In this document: positions 16,298 to 23,714 of the stretch, piece after piece
Position numbering within the stretch: position 1 is the stretch's first letter
Layout: each line of letters starts with the position of its first letter
Assembly (NCBI GenBank): GCA_023247275.1
Contig: JAHFGT010000017.1
Location: 1 to 39,060, forward strand
Reading direction: 5' to 3'
Source of the DNA: Candidatus Omnitrophota bacterium
GTDB lineage: Bacteria; Omnitrophota; Gorgyraeia; Aquiviventales; Aquiviventaceae
DNA length: 39,060 nt
Program-made: the position numbers and the translations under genes
Notes under the pieces: model-generated
Seen by the model: the letters and a program-made list of their open reading frames with translations, nothing else
Database searches by the model: none
What the model was told of the DNA's origin: nothing

Positions 16298-16346
16298 CAT
16301 AACCCGAAGGTCGCTGGTTCAAATCCAGCCCCCGCAACCACTGTGC

Positions 16347-16388
16347 AACAATGGGTTACGAGCTCTTCTCGTAACCCATTGTTATTTT
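16347..16388 (+). terminator. Hairpin terminator after tRNA-fMet
   Basis: AACAATGGGTTACGAG (16347-16362), loop CTCTT, CTCGTAACCCATTGTT (16368-16383): a perfect 16-bp stem followed by ATTTTC. The T-tract is short, but the position 7 nt after the tRNA fits a terminator. Confidence 0.8.
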
Positions 16389-16450
16389 CAGGCTGGCCGG
16401 TCATGCGCCTGGCCTGTCACAACCGCCATCCGCACATATTATCGATTCAG

Positions 16451-16942
16451 ATGAGCCGCTACCGTCGCATACCGCCGAAAGACGCTCGATTAGCTCGTGG
16501 GCGCCGGCTGTTCAATCAGGGTGCGTTCTTCCAGAGCCATGAAGTGTGGGAGTCGTTGTGGCATGAGGTGGACGGGCCAGAGCGTGAGCTGCTCCAGGGG
16601 TTGATTCAGCTCGCGGCTGCGTATCATCACCTCAGGCGCGACAACTTGGCCGGTGCGCGCTATCTGTACGATCGCGGCCGAGCCAAAGTTGCGTCATGGC
16701 TTCCGACGCACGCCGGACTCGCGCTGCAGGACTGGCTTGCGCAGATCGACGAACAATTCGCTCGAATCGGTTCAGATTGTCCGCCAGCACGTGGAGCCCC
16801 ACGGGTAAAGCCCGTGGGGCGGAACCCTGAGCGTGAGTCGAAGGGCCGGTCGCCCCAGCTGTGCCGCGCACGATCCCCGCAATCCTCTACACAGGGGCGA
16901 AAAACTGTTGACAAGGAAAATGGCAAGGCGTATCTTGCGTAA
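16451..16942 (+). CDS. DUF309 family protein with a repeat-derived C-terminal tail
   Basis: 163 aa. Residues 18-75 show the DUF309 pattern: LFNQGAFFQSHEVWESLWHE, then ERELLQGLIQLAAAYHHL and NLAGARYLYDRG, with the conserved HExxE core. These are small all-helical proteins of unknown biochemical role. The last 50 or so residues do not belong to the family: they are translated from a perfect hairpin (16796-16820) and a REP-like CCCTGAG...TCGAAGGG unit (16825-16845), so the original gene probably ended earlier and was extended by insertion. ATG at 16451 is the first Met of the family match. Confidence 0.8.
   Translation: MSRYRRIPPKDARLARGRRLFNQGAFFQSHEVWESLWHEVDGPERELLQGLIQLAAAYHHLRRDNLAGARYLYDRGRAKVASWLPTHAGLALQDWLAQIDEQFARIGSDCPPARGAPRVKPVGRNPERESKGRSPQLCRARSPQSSTQGRKTVDKENGKAYLA
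16796..16845. repeat. Hairpin and REP-like unit inside the DUF309 gene
   Basis: GCCCCACGGG (16796-16805), loop TAAAG, CCCGTGGGGC (16811-16820); then CCCTGAGCGTGAGTCGAAGG (from 16825). The second unit matches the CCTGAGC...AGTCGAAGG units at 17398-17477. Confidence 0.75.
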
Positions 16943-16950
16943 GCTGGTTT

Positions 16951-16985
16951 TAGTGGCAGTAAAGCGTTCGTTTAGTGAAAGTAAA
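16951..16985 (+). promoter_or_regulatory. Two operator-like repeats ahead of the HTH gene
   Basis: TAGTGGCAGTAAA (16951-16963) and TAGTGAAAGTAAA (16973-16985) match at 11 of 13 positions and start exactly 22 bp apart (two helical turns). With flanks each is a weak palindrome (TTTA...TAAA; the second is GTTTA...TAAAC). They end 1 nt before the ATG at 16987, so the encoded regulator could repress itself. Confidence 0.55.
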
Positions 16986-16986
16986 C

Positions 16987-17334
16987 ATGCGACTTCCGAC
17001 TGTTGTAGTGAGAGGCGATATCTTGGCATCGTGGTTGACGGTGTCCGACTATACGCGCTCTCGGTTGGCCGATGAACTGGGCATTTCGAAGGGACGTGTG
17101 AGTCAGCTCCTCACGTCTCGCGAGGAGCCGTCGGCGCATTTGATCGCGAAGCTGATGATCCTGACGAACGTGCCATTCGAGCGGTTATTCCAGGTGTTGC
17201 ACAACGGGCTGCCTCATGCGTCATCGCCTGCCGCAGCCGGATCTTCAGGAGATCCAACGGCTCACACAGCGAGTCGAGTCCAGAAAATGTCGATGGCCTC
17301 ATCCGTCAGGGGTCGGCGTCAGAATGACACATGA
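16987..17334 (+). CDS. Helix-turn-helix DNA-binding protein
   Basis: 115 aa. Residues 20-70 contain a clear HTH: SDYTRSRLADELGISKGRVSQLLTSREEPSAHLIAKLMILTN read in pieces, i.e. helix 2 SRLADELGIS, turn, recognition helix KGRVSQLLTS, followed by a packing helix, as in XRE/Cro-type regulators. The remaining 45 residues are low-complexity. I prefer the ATG at 16987 to the GTG at 16975, which would lie inside the second operator-like repeat. No partner gene is evident; the neighbours are small accessory genes, so a plasmid- or phage-like regulator is possible. Confidence 0.7.
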   Translation: MRLPTVVVRGDILASWLTVSDYTRSRLADELGISKGRVSQLLTSREEPSAHLIAKLMILTNVPFERLFQVLHNGLPHASSPAAAGSSGDPTAHTASRVQKMSMASSVRGRRQNDT

Positions 17335-17365
17335 CGCCGATCCTTCGACGCGGGCCGCGGCCTTT

Positions 17366-17477
17366 GGCCGTCCCTTGCCATCGCTCGGGACGGCCACCCT
17401 GAGCGGAGTCGAACGGGTGGCTGTGGGCCCTTACTCAGGGTCGTCCTGAGCGAGGCGAAGCCGAGTCGAAGGACGAT
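17366..17477. repeat. Three consecutive REP-like hairpins
   Basis: GGCCGTCCC/GGGACGGCC (17366-17395); CCACCC...GGGTGG with inner TGAGCGGAGTCGA (17394-17420); TCGTCCT...AGGACGA with inner GAGCG...AGTCGA (17441-17476). The last two share the CCTGAGCGnAGTCGAA core with the copy in the DUF309 gene. The 176-nt gap between the HTH gene and the next gene is essentially these repeats. Confidence 0.75.
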
Positions 17478-17510
17478 ATGGTGGGCCATCGTAACCACAG
17501 AGAGGTTCTG

Positions 17511-17975
17511 ATGGACAACTGGTCCCAGAATCGTGTTCGGATATGGATGGTGGGCGGGTTTGTTGTGGCGTGCGGATTGCTGCTGATGCAAGGTCCGGTG
17601 CCAGGACGGTTGATCGTTGTTCGGAGTAGCAGCCCAAGGGTGCAGGAGCCTCAAGCGGTCAGGCCGGTTGATGTCGCACAACCCAAAGAGCCTGCTGCTG
17701 TGGTCAGTTCGCTGTCCAGTCAAGTCGGGGACTCGGCCATGTCGGCAACGCGACCAGTGCCGTGGGAATCAGATCGGTTTATTCTCTGGGAAGACCCGAC
17801 ACCGATGTCTGGGCTGGCTAGTCCGTCGGCCTCAGGATGGGCAACATCCCAGCCGCAACGCTCAGCGCTGGTTGAGCAGGCGGAAGACATTCGTCAATGG
17901 TATAGCGAGTGGGAACCCAGTGGAGCCGTCACACTAGACCCTGTCGTGATTATTGGCCGGCCGGCGGGGGACTAA
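17511..17975 (+). CDS. Small membrane-anchored protein, unknown function
   Basis: 154 aa starting at 17511 behind AGAGAGG. One N-terminal helix (IWMVGGFVVACGLLLMQGPV) after a short polar start, then a Pro/Ser/Val-rich periplasmic segment and an acidic, Trp-containing C-terminus (DIRQWYSEWEPSGAVTL). No family recognised. The gap to the next gene is 25 nt, so they may be co-transcribed. Confidence 0.6.
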   Translation: MDNWSQNRVRIWMVGGFVVACGLLLMQGPVPGRLIVVRSSSPRVQEPQAVRPVDVAQPKEPAAVVSSLSSQVGDSAMSATRPVPWESDRFILWEDPTPMSGLASPSASGWATSQPQRSALVEQAEDIRQWYSEWEPSGAVTLDPVVIIGRPAGD

Positions 17976-18000
17976 CCGCTGCACACGAGGAGTGATGCAT

Positions 18001-18255
18001 ATGGGCAAATCCCTCTCTCGTTCCTCCCGAGTGACCCGTGATACGGCGCCAGAATCGAAGCAAGAGGTTGCCAACTTTTATCGGTACGCGATGAAATCGG
18101 CGAGCGACACGAAATTTTGGTTATCACTCCTGCGCGATGCGGATACCAATCAGGCAACGAACCAACGGCTTCGTGCGCTCCTGAATCGAGCGGATGAACT
18201 CACCGACGTCCTGGCGGCCCGCATGGTGACGCTGCGTCCGAGGCGTCGAACGTAA
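18001..18255 (+). CDS. Four-helix-bundle (S23-like) protein, C-terminal half only
   Basis: 84 aa. FYRYAMKSASDTKFWLSLLRDAD, then a second helix, then LLNRADELTDVLAARMVTL resemble the last two helices of the TIGR02436/'S23' four-helix-bundle family (pattern GSxxExxxxLxxA...A.EL..ML..L). The first two helices are missing, so it is a short relative or a fragment. ATG at 18001 lies 8 nt from GAGGAG; an ATG at 17995 is too close to it. Confidence 0.55.
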   Translation: MGKSLSRSSRVTRDTAPESKQEVANFYRYAMKSASDTKFWLSLLRDADTNQATNQRLRALLNRADELTDVLAARMVTLRPRRRT

Positions 18256-18280
18256 GCCAGACCAAGACGATTGTCGGACT

Positions 18281-18312
18281 CGAGGGTTGCGACCGGTTGG
18301 TCGCGACCCTCG
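18281..18312. other. Strong hairpin between the S23-like and MFS genes
   Basis: CGAGGGTTGCGACC (18281-18294), loop GGTT, GGTCGCGACCCTCG (18299-18312): 14-bp stem with one T-G pair. No T-tract follows, so it may be a weak terminator or mRNA structure. Confidence 0.6.
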
Positions 18313-18318
18313 CACTGT

Positions 18319-19560
18319 TTGTGGAGACGCTCTATCCACGATCACGCTCATCACGATTACCGGCTGATCATGGCGTCGGCCGCCTGCCGAGCAACGGCCG
18401 TCGGCATGTCTGGCGTGATGCTCGCGCTCTATTTGGCGGCCATCGGACTCCATGCCGCGATGATTGGCCTGATAGTCTCGCTGGGCTTGGGCGGTTGCGC
18501 GCTCGGGACGCTGGGGGTGACCGCGGTGGCGGATCGATGTGGCCGGCGCACGACGCTGGCGCTGATCGCCGGTTTGATGGCGGCCGGGGGAATGGCGCTC
18601 GCGATGGTCACCATCCCGACGCTGCTCTTGGCGGCGATCTTGCTGGGGATGGTCAATGGTATGGGGCGGGATCGCGGCGGCGGGCTGACCATCGAGCAAG
18701 CGATGCTGCCCCAGCTTGTCGCGCCAACTCACCGAACTCGTACATTTGCCTGGTACAACGTTTCGGTGGATATCGGTCATGCTGTGGGTTCGCTGCTGGG
18801 CGGGCTGCCTGCGGTATTGCGAAGCCATGCCGGGCTGCCCACGGTGCTGTCGTACCGATGGAGTTGGCCGGTCTACGCGACGCTGTGTCTTGGCGCCGTG
18901 GGGTGCGCCCTGCGGCTGTCAGCAGCCGTTGAAACCAGACCAGCGTCACGAACCCCGATATGGTCTGCGGCCTCACGCCCGCTGGTGCTGCGGTTCGCCG
19001 GGCTCTCGTTGCTCGATAGCCTTGGAGGCGGGTTTCTGACGACAACGCTGCTGAGTTACTGGTTCTTCCGACGATTTGGTGTCACCGAGGGGCTGCTCGG
19101 GCCGCTGTTTTGTGTCGTCCGGATCGCGAACAGCCTTTCGCATCTGGGTGCGGCCTGGTTGGCGAAGCGGATCGGCCTTGTCAACACCATGGTCTTCACG
19201 CATCTGCCGTCCAGCCTGCTCTTAATGACCGTCCCGTGGGCGCCCAATCTGACCGTCGCGATCGTCCTGTTCTTGATTCGCGAATCGCTCGTCGAGATGG
19301 ATGTCCCGACTCGACAGTCGTATCTCATCGCGATTGTGCCGGAGCAGGAACGAATCCAAGCCGCTGGGCTCACCAATATGGCCCGGAGTACCGCTTGGGC
19401 CATTGCGCCGGCCGTCGCCGGTTCGTTGATGAGCGTTGTCGGCCTATCGGCGCCGCTCATCTTGGGTCCAGGGCTGAAGGTGCTGTATGATGTGCTGTTG
19501 TACCGGGCGTTTCGGCACATTCGGCCGCCAGAGGAACAACTGGAACTCGTACGCGCTTGA
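18319..19560 (+). CDS. Major facilitator superfamily transporter
   Basis: About 413 aa, roughly 12 helices. The N-terminal helix VMLALYLAAIGLHAAMIGLI is followed by a VADRCGRRTTLALIAGL loop, the MFS motif A region (D-R-x-G-R-R) between TM2 and TM3. A second half begins near LVLRFAGLSLLDSLGGGF and ends with a short basic tail. The first family-like residues (HDYRLIMASAACRA) lie upstream of the first ATG (18370), so I place the start at a TTG at 18319; 18271 (TTG) and 18370 (ATG) are alternatives. Substrate unknown. The zinc locus promoter begins in its stop codon. Confidence 0.8.
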   Translation: MWRRSIHDHAHHDYRLIMASAACRATAVGMSGVMLALYLAAIGLHAAMIGLIVSLGLGGCALGTLGVTAVADRCGRRTTLALIAGLMAAGGMALAMVTIPTLLLAAILLGMVNGMGRDRGGGLTIEQAMLPQLVAPTHRTRTFAWYNVSVDIGHAVGSLLGGLPAVLRSHAGLPTVLSYRWSWPVYATLCLGAVGCALRLSAAVETRPASRTPIWSAASRPLVLRFAGLSLLDSLGGGFLTTTLLSYWFFRRFGVTEGLLGPLFCVVRIANSLSHLGAAWLAKRIGLVNTMVFTHLPSSLLLMTVPWAPNLTVAIVLFLIRESLVEMDVPTRQSYLIAIVPEQERIQAAGLTNMARSTAWAIAPAVAGSLMSVVGLSAPLILGPGLKVLYDVLLYRAFRHIRPPEEQLELVRA

Positions 19561-19585
19561 CACGAGTTCAGAGATGCGATAGCCT
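19557..19585 (+). promoter_or_regulatory. Sigma-70 promoter of the zinc-uptake-type locus
   Basis: TTGACA (19557-19562), 17-bp spacer, TAGCCT (19580-19585). The ATG at 19594 follows the -10 box by 8 nt with no Shine-Dalgarno. No clear Zur-type palindrome was seen. Confidence 0.7.
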
Positions 19586-19593
19586 AAAAAATC

Positions 19594-19899
19594 ATGAGGC
19601 ACCTCTCCCAAAGAACCATCCGAGCCACGAATATTCTGATTGCTGTTGCGCTGTTTCTCGCGGTGGCCTGGCCACACCAGCATCAGCATCACCGAGCCGG
19701 CAGTTCCCACTCTGAGCAGGCCTGCCGGATCTGCAAGATCCAGGACGGCTTTTCCGCGACGATTCCATCTCCTGCGGTGGCCGCTACCCTGGCCGCCGGT
19801 GTCGCGATGTGTCTGGTGGTGCCCGGCTTACCGGCATCGCCAATCCTCATCTATCGCCTTCCAGGCTCGCGCGCTCCTCCCACGTTCGTTCCGCGGTAG
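19594..19899 (+). CDS. Small His/Cys-rich membrane protein heading the zinc locus
   Basis: 101 aa with an N-terminal helix (NILIAVALFLAVAWP), then HQHQHHRAGSSHSEQACRICK, a cluster of five His within nine residues and a C-x-x-C, then a second helix (AVAATLAAGVAMCLVVPGLP). The His-rich plus CxxC stretch would suit metal binding on the periplasmic face. The layout is reminiscent of DUF2946-like proteins, but I am not certain of the family. As first gene of the unit before the porin and ZnuA/ZnuB-like genes, it may bind or sense Zn. Confidence 0.65.
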   Translation: MRHLSQRTIRATNILIAVALFLAVAWPHQHQHHRAGSSHSEQACRICKIQDGFSATIPSPAVAATLAAGVAMCLVVPGLPASPILIYRLPGSRAPPTFVPR

Positions 19900-19974
19900 T
19901 CCACTCCTAACTCTCATCCCGTCCCGCGCTCGGCTGAGGCTGCGCGGAATTTCTGGATATCTCGGAGGAGTCGC

Positions 19975-21261
19975 ATGCGATTCATCGCCTGCCTTGGATT
20001 GTGCGCTATGCTTGGTGGTCCGCTCGCCTGGGCCGAATCGTCCGCAGACGTCACCGCGTTACGCCAGCAAATTCAGGAGCTCACGCAGGCTGTCCACCAA
20101 CTCAAAGGTACGGTTGACACTCAACAACAACACATCGCTGACCTGGAGCGTGCCAGCCTCGCACAGGTTCCGCCAGTGGCGTCGAAGACGCAAGCTGGAT
20201 CACCGGCCTCATTGCTTGGACGTCAGAGTGTTGGCGGAGCGAATCTCTCCGCGTTGAACCCGGAGATCGGGGTGGTGGCCGATATGCTGGCACAGCGTTC
20301 CAGCCATTCCACAGAGGGGGACGGCAACGACAAGCTGAGTGTGCGCGAGATCGAGTTAGTCTTCGGGCATCCGATCGATCCGTACTCGCGTTTTGATTCG
20401 ACGATCACGTTCTCCGACTTTGAAAATCCGGACATTGAGGAAGCGTACATCACCCACTGGGGTCTGCCTGGAGAGATCAAAGCCAAGCTCGGGCGGATGC
20501 GGCCGAAGATCGGCAAGGCGAGCGCGGTGCATGGCGATGTTCTGGACACGGTGGATGAGCCGCTGGTCGTGCAGCGGTATTTCGGTAACGAAGGCTTGTT
20601 TCGCACCGGGCTGGAACTCACCGGGTTTATTCCGGTTCCATGGACGGCTGTGACTCATGAGCTGACGGTGGGCATGATGGAAGGCGGCGTGGGCGAGGGG
20701 GGTGCGCTGTTTGGCGAGACCCGTCGGCGACCCTCGTTCTATACGCACCTCAAGAACTTTTGGGACATCTCGGATGTGTCCAATGTGGAATTGGGGACGA
20801 CCTATCTGATCGGCTCAAAAGACGCGGACGCCGCGTTTGAGGTCAATGCCCTCGGGCTTGATGCCACAGTGACCCAGTACATCACGCCAGCGAACAAACT
20901 GAAGTGGCAGAACGAGGCCTACCTCCAGCATCGCAAGGAGACGGTCACGTTCGGCGAAACCGAGACGACCAGCGCGCCGAATACGCCATGGGGCTTCTAC
21001 TCGTTGCTCGACTACCGACTCAGTCCGCGGTTTGGCATTGGGGGACGATTCGATTATGTCGAACCGGTGGAAATCGACCCGGCGATTCTTGCGCGCGACG
21101 CCGACACGGCGTGGTCGAGCTACCTGACGTTTTATCAGAGCGAGTTTGCGCGGTGGCGACTCCAGTTTCGGCACACCGACTTTGCCTTGGGCGGCGACGA
21201 CAACACCATCTTTGCGCAAGGCACGGTCGCCATTGGTGCGCACAAGCATCAACTTCAATAA
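19975..21261 (+). CDS. Outer-membrane porin-like protein of the zinc locus
   Basis: 428 aa. Signal peptide (FIACLGLCAMLGGPLAWA), then a coiled coil (residues 24-60: LRQQIQELTQAVHQLKGTVD) that could reach toward the peptidoglycan or trimerise, then a beta-barrel rich in alternating aromatic strands (SRFDSTITFSDFENPDIEEA, KLKWQNEAYLQHRKETVTFG), ending in an amphipathic strand. GGAGGA lies 5 nt before the ATG. Similar proteins are sometimes annotated as zinc-regulated outer-membrane receptors, but I see no TonB box or plug. Placement before znuA/znuB suggests metal entry across the outer membrane. Confidence 0.75.
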   Translation: MRFIACLGLCAMLGGPLAWAESSADVTALRQQIQELTQAVHQLKGTVDTQQQHIADLERASLAQVPPVASKTQAGSPASLLGRQSVGGANLSALNPEIGVVADMLAQRSSHSTEGDGNDKLSVREIELVFGHPIDPYSRFDSTITFSDFENPDIEEAYITHWGLPGEIKAKLGRMRPKIGKASAVHGDVLDTVDEPLVVQRYFGNEGLFRTGLELTGFIPVPWTAVTHELTVGMMEGGVGEGGALFGETRRRPSFYTHLKNFWDISDVSNVELGTTYLIGSKDADAAFEVNALGLDATVTQYITPANKLKWQNEAYLQHRKETVTFGETETTSAPNTPWGFYSLLDYRLSPRFGIGGRFDYVEPVEIDPAILARDADTAWSSYLTFYQSEFARWRLQFRHTDFALGGDDNTIFAQGTVAIGAHKHQLQ

Positions 21262-21299
21262 GCACGTCCCATCCAGCCAACCTTGAAAAGGAGCTGCTC

Positions 21300-22223
21300 A
21301 TGAAACGTCCGTTGCAGGTCATCCTGGTGCTGAGCGCACTCATCTGGTGCGAGCGTCTGCCGACGGTCGACGCGGCCCAACGGCTGCGGGTCGTCACGAC
21401 ACTCTCAACGTACGCCGATCTCGCCAAGACCATTGGGGGCGATCGCGTGGAGGTGTCCTACGTGGCGTCTCCAAAGTTTAATCCGCACTTTATTGAGCCC
21501 AAGCCGAGCGATGTGCTGAAGGTCCAGCGGGCGGAGCTGTTCATTCACAGCGGACTGGATTTGGAGCTGTGGCGGGGGCCGCTGTTGGATGCCGCGAGCC
21601 ATCGAGACGTGATGCCTGGGGGCTCGAGGGAGCTGGACCTCTCCCGTGGGGTCCAATTGCTCGAGATCCCGGATCATCCGGTCAGTCGCGCAGAAGGGGA
21701 CATGCATCTATACGGGAATCCCCATTACTGGATGAGTCCGGATAATGGCAAAATCATTGCGCAAGAAATCGCTGACAAACTGTCCGACATCGATCCACCC
21801 CATGCCCCGGCGTATGAGCGCAACCTGCAGCAGTTGGTCCAGCAGCTCGATGCGAAGATCCCAGAGTGGCAACAGCGTCTGGCGCCGTTCAAAGGCCAAG
21901 AGGTGATCGGGTATCACAACGAGTGGCCCTATCTCATGCAATTTACCGGACTGCGCATGGAGCACTTCCTGGAGCCCAAGCCGGGCATTCCTCCCACACC
22001 CAAGCAGTTGGGGTGGGTGACCGACTATCTGCGACAACGGCACGCACAGGCCGTCGTCCAAGCCAGCTATCAATCGCGGGAGGCGGCGGATCAAGTCGCA
22101 CGACGGGCTGGTGCAAAGACGGTCATCTTGTGCCAAAATGTTGGGGAGTTGCCTGCCTGCGGCAACTATATGGCCATGCTGGAGTACGACACGGCTCAGC
22201 TGAGCCAGGCGCTGACGCCATGA
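21300..22223 (+). CDS. znuA: Zn/Mn ABC transporter substrate-binding protein (ZnuA-like)
   Basis: 307-aa periplasmic cluster A-I solute-binding protein. Signal peptide, then LRVVTTLSTYADLAKTIGGDRV. Metal-ligand His residues are in FNPHFIEPKPSD, GNPHYWMSPDN and IGYHNEWPYL; an acidic fourth ligand is likely near the end. No His-rich loop of the E. coli ZnuA kind is present. A strong AAAGGAG fixes the start. It overlaps the permease gene by 4 bp. Zn rather than Mn is inferred from the linked His/Cys-rich protein and porin. Confidence 0.85.
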   Translation: MKRPLQVILVLSALIWCERLPTVDAAQRLRVVTTLSTYADLAKTIGGDRVEVSYVASPKFNPHFIEPKPSDVLKVQRAELFIHSGLDLELWRGPLLDAASHRDVMPGGSRELDLSRGVQLLEIPDHPVSRAEGDMHLYGNPHYWMSPDNGKIIAQEIADKLSDIDPPHAPAYERNLQQLVQQLDAKIPEWQQRLAPFKGQEVIGYHNEWPYLMQFTGLRMEHFLEPKPGIPPTPKQLGWVTDYLRQRHAQAVVQASYQSREAADQVARRAGAKTVILCQNVGELPACGNYMAMLEYDTAQLSQALTP

Positions 22224-23041
22224 ACAGCTTTCTGGTCTTGATGGTCCGGCCGTTTGTCGCCTGTCTGATCTTGACCGGGATCCATGCGTATCTCGGGCTG
22301 CATGTGATTGAACGCGGGGTGATTTTTGTCGACCTGGCCCTGGCACAGATTGCCGCGTTCGGTGCGACGCTCGGGTTTCTGTGGGGATTCGGGCTGCATT
22401 CCATGGCCGGGTATCTGGTAGCACTTGCCTTCACCCTGGTTGGTGCGGCGACATTTGCGGCGACCCGGCTGCGGCGGCCGATCGTCCCACAGGAAGCGTT
22501 CATCGGGATTGTGTACGCGGTGTCCGCGGCCGCGTCAGTCTTGGTCCTCAGCCGAGCCGCAGAGGGCGGGGAAGAGCTGAAGGCGCTGCTGGTCGGGCAT
22601 CTGTTGTTCGTTGAATGGCCGGAGATTTTCAAGGTGCTGGCGTTGTACAGCGCCATCGGGATCATCCACTGGCTGGCGCGGCGGCCGCTGCTGCAGATTT
22701 CACAGAACCCTGAGGCGGCGTTCGCACGAGGGCTGCGGGTGCGATGGTGGGACTTCTTGTTTTATGCGACGTTCGGATGTGTGGTGACCAGTTCGGTCGA
22801 GATGGCCGGCGTGCTGCTGGTGTTCTCGTTTCTGATCGTGCCAGCGGTCTGTGGTGTTCTCTTGGCCGACACGGTGGGGCAGCGGCTGTTCGTCGGCTGG
22901 ATGGTCGGGGTGTTGACCAGTATGGCTGGTGTAGTGGCCTCGTATGCCTGGGATCTGCCGACCGGCGCGACGGTCGTGTGCGCGTTTGGCGTGTGCCTAC
23001 TGATCTGCGGTGCCATCCGCCTCAGCCATCAGCTGGCCTGA
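22220..23041 (+). CDS. znuB: Metal ABC transporter permease (ABC-3/ZnuB family)
   Basis: 273-aa inner-membrane protein with about 8 helices, starting MNSFLVLMVRPFVACLILTG. It contains GLHVIERGVIFVDLALAQIA, a version of the family block GxxxxxRxxxFxxDxLAH near the first cytoplasmic turn, and helices toward VVTSSVEMAGVLLVFSFLIVPA, the ABC-3 signature area. The start overlaps the znuA-like stop (ATGA). A ZnuC-type ATPase should complete the transporter but is not encoded beside it. Confidence 0.85.
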   Translation: MNSFLVLMVRPFVACLILTGIHAYLGLHVIERGVIFVDLALAQIAAFGATLGFLWGFGLHSMAGYLVALAFTLVGAATFAATRLRRPIVPQEAFIGIVYAVSAAASVLVLSRAAEGGEELKALLVGHLLFVEWPEIFKVLALYSAIGIIHWLARRPLLQISQNPEAAFARGLRVRWWDFLFYATFGCVVTSSVEMAGVLLVFSFLIVPAVCGVLLADTVGQRLFVGWMVGVLTSMAGVVASYAWDLPTGATVVCAFGVCLLICGAIRLSHQLA

Positions 23042-23634
23042 TGACGGTTCGGGGAATCGTGCTCAGCCTCATAGCGATCCTCACGGGTTGCGCGACACTG
23101 CGACACCCTGTGCAGAGCTCGACGCTGGCTGGGACCGAGCCCATTCCGAAACTCATCATGATCGACGAGCGGCTGTACCGAGGCGGGCAGCCCACGCCGG
23201 ACGGGTTTCGCCAACTGGCTCAGATGGGCATTCGCACGGTCATCGACCTACGCGCAGAGAATCGATCGGATCAGTTGACTGAGCAGCGGCTCGTCGAGTC
23301 GCTGGGCATGCGGTGGGTTCATCTGCCAATGCGCAGCTACTGGCGGCCATCCGATGTCCAGGTCGGGACATTTCTTTCTGACGTGACAGCCGAAGGCGTC
23401 GGGCCGGTGTTCATCCATTGTCGCAAGGGCGAAGATCGAACCGGGGTGTTGGTGGCGATCTACCGGATTGTGCATGATGGGTGGGCCCCACGACAGGCCT
23501 ATGCAGAAGCCCGGGCGCTGGGCCTGGCGGGCTGGAACCCGTTCATGCGGTATCAAATTCTCCACGCGGCCAAGCGGCGATACGCGCCATTCGGCGGCGC
23601 CTGCGGTCTCATCGAGTCAACCACAACAAAATAA
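23041..23634 (+). CDS. Lipoprotein dual-specificity/tyrosine phosphatase-like protein
   Basis: 197 aa. A lipoprotein signal (VLSLIAILTGCATL, lipobox LTGC) is followed by a DSP/PTP fold: ERLYRGGQPTPDGFRQLAQMGI (the usual entry of this family), TVIDLRAE, and the catalytic loop FIHCRKGEDRTGVLVA (H-C-x5-R-T) near residue 128. A covalent cysteinyl-phosphate mechanism is expected from the family. Being anchored outside the cytoplasm is unusual, and the substrate is unknown. It overlaps the permease stop by 1 nt (TGATG), so it belongs to the zinc operon. Confidence 0.85.
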   Translation: MTVRGIVLSLIAILTGCATLRHPVQSSTLAGTEPIPKLIMIDERLYRGGQPTPDGFRQLAQMGIRTVIDLRAENRSDQLTEQRLVESLGMRWVHLPMRSYWRPSDVQVGTFLSDVTAEGVGPVFIHCRKGEDRTGVLVAIYRIVHDGWAPRQAYAEARALGLAGWNPFMRYQILHAAKRRYAPFGGACGLIESTTTK

Positions 23635-23645
23635 CGACAGCCTTC

Positions 23646-23679
23646 TTGACAAGATATAGTTTATATGTTAACTATATCT
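23646..23679 (+). promoter_or_regulatory. Promoter with a perfect 10-bp-arm palindromic operator
   Basis: TTGACA (23646-23651) is followed at once by AGATATAGTT (23652-23661), an 8-nt spacer and AACTATATCT (23670-23679), an exact inverted repeat. It covers the -35 to -10 interval and would block polymerase when bound. The adjacent gene encodes a MarR protein, the likely ligand-responsive binder. Confidence 0.7.
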
Positions 23680-23714
23680 ATAGGAATTAACCTGGGGTGT
23701 GGAGACGAGTTGAG

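Larger units (their letters stand above)
15970..16340 (+). tRNA. Initiator tRNA-fMet (CAT) interrupted by a group I intron
   Basis: The 5' exon 15970-16003 (CGCGGGGTGGAGCAGTCAGG, then TAGCTCGTCGGGCT) and 3' exon 16298-16340 (CATAACCCGAAGGTCGCTGG, then TTCAAATCCAGCCCCCGCAACCA split as acceptor and CCA) join to a 77-nt tRNA nearly identical to the E. coli initiator. Initiator hallmarks are present: unpaired C1-A72 and three G-C pairs at the base of the anticodon stem (GGG/CCC). CCA is encoded. The coding halves are separated by 294 nt inserted in the anticodon loop. A strong promoter precedes it and a terminator follows, so the gene looks functional. Confidence 0.95.

Noticed and set aside
15970..16340. 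Two broken tRNA halves or a pseudogene
   Set aside because: Both halves are perfect and the insert carries group I core elements in the right order.
16119..16404. Open frames on the minus strand across the tRNA-fMet intron
   Set aside because: They consist of the tRNA and intron complement; no endonuclease motif is present.
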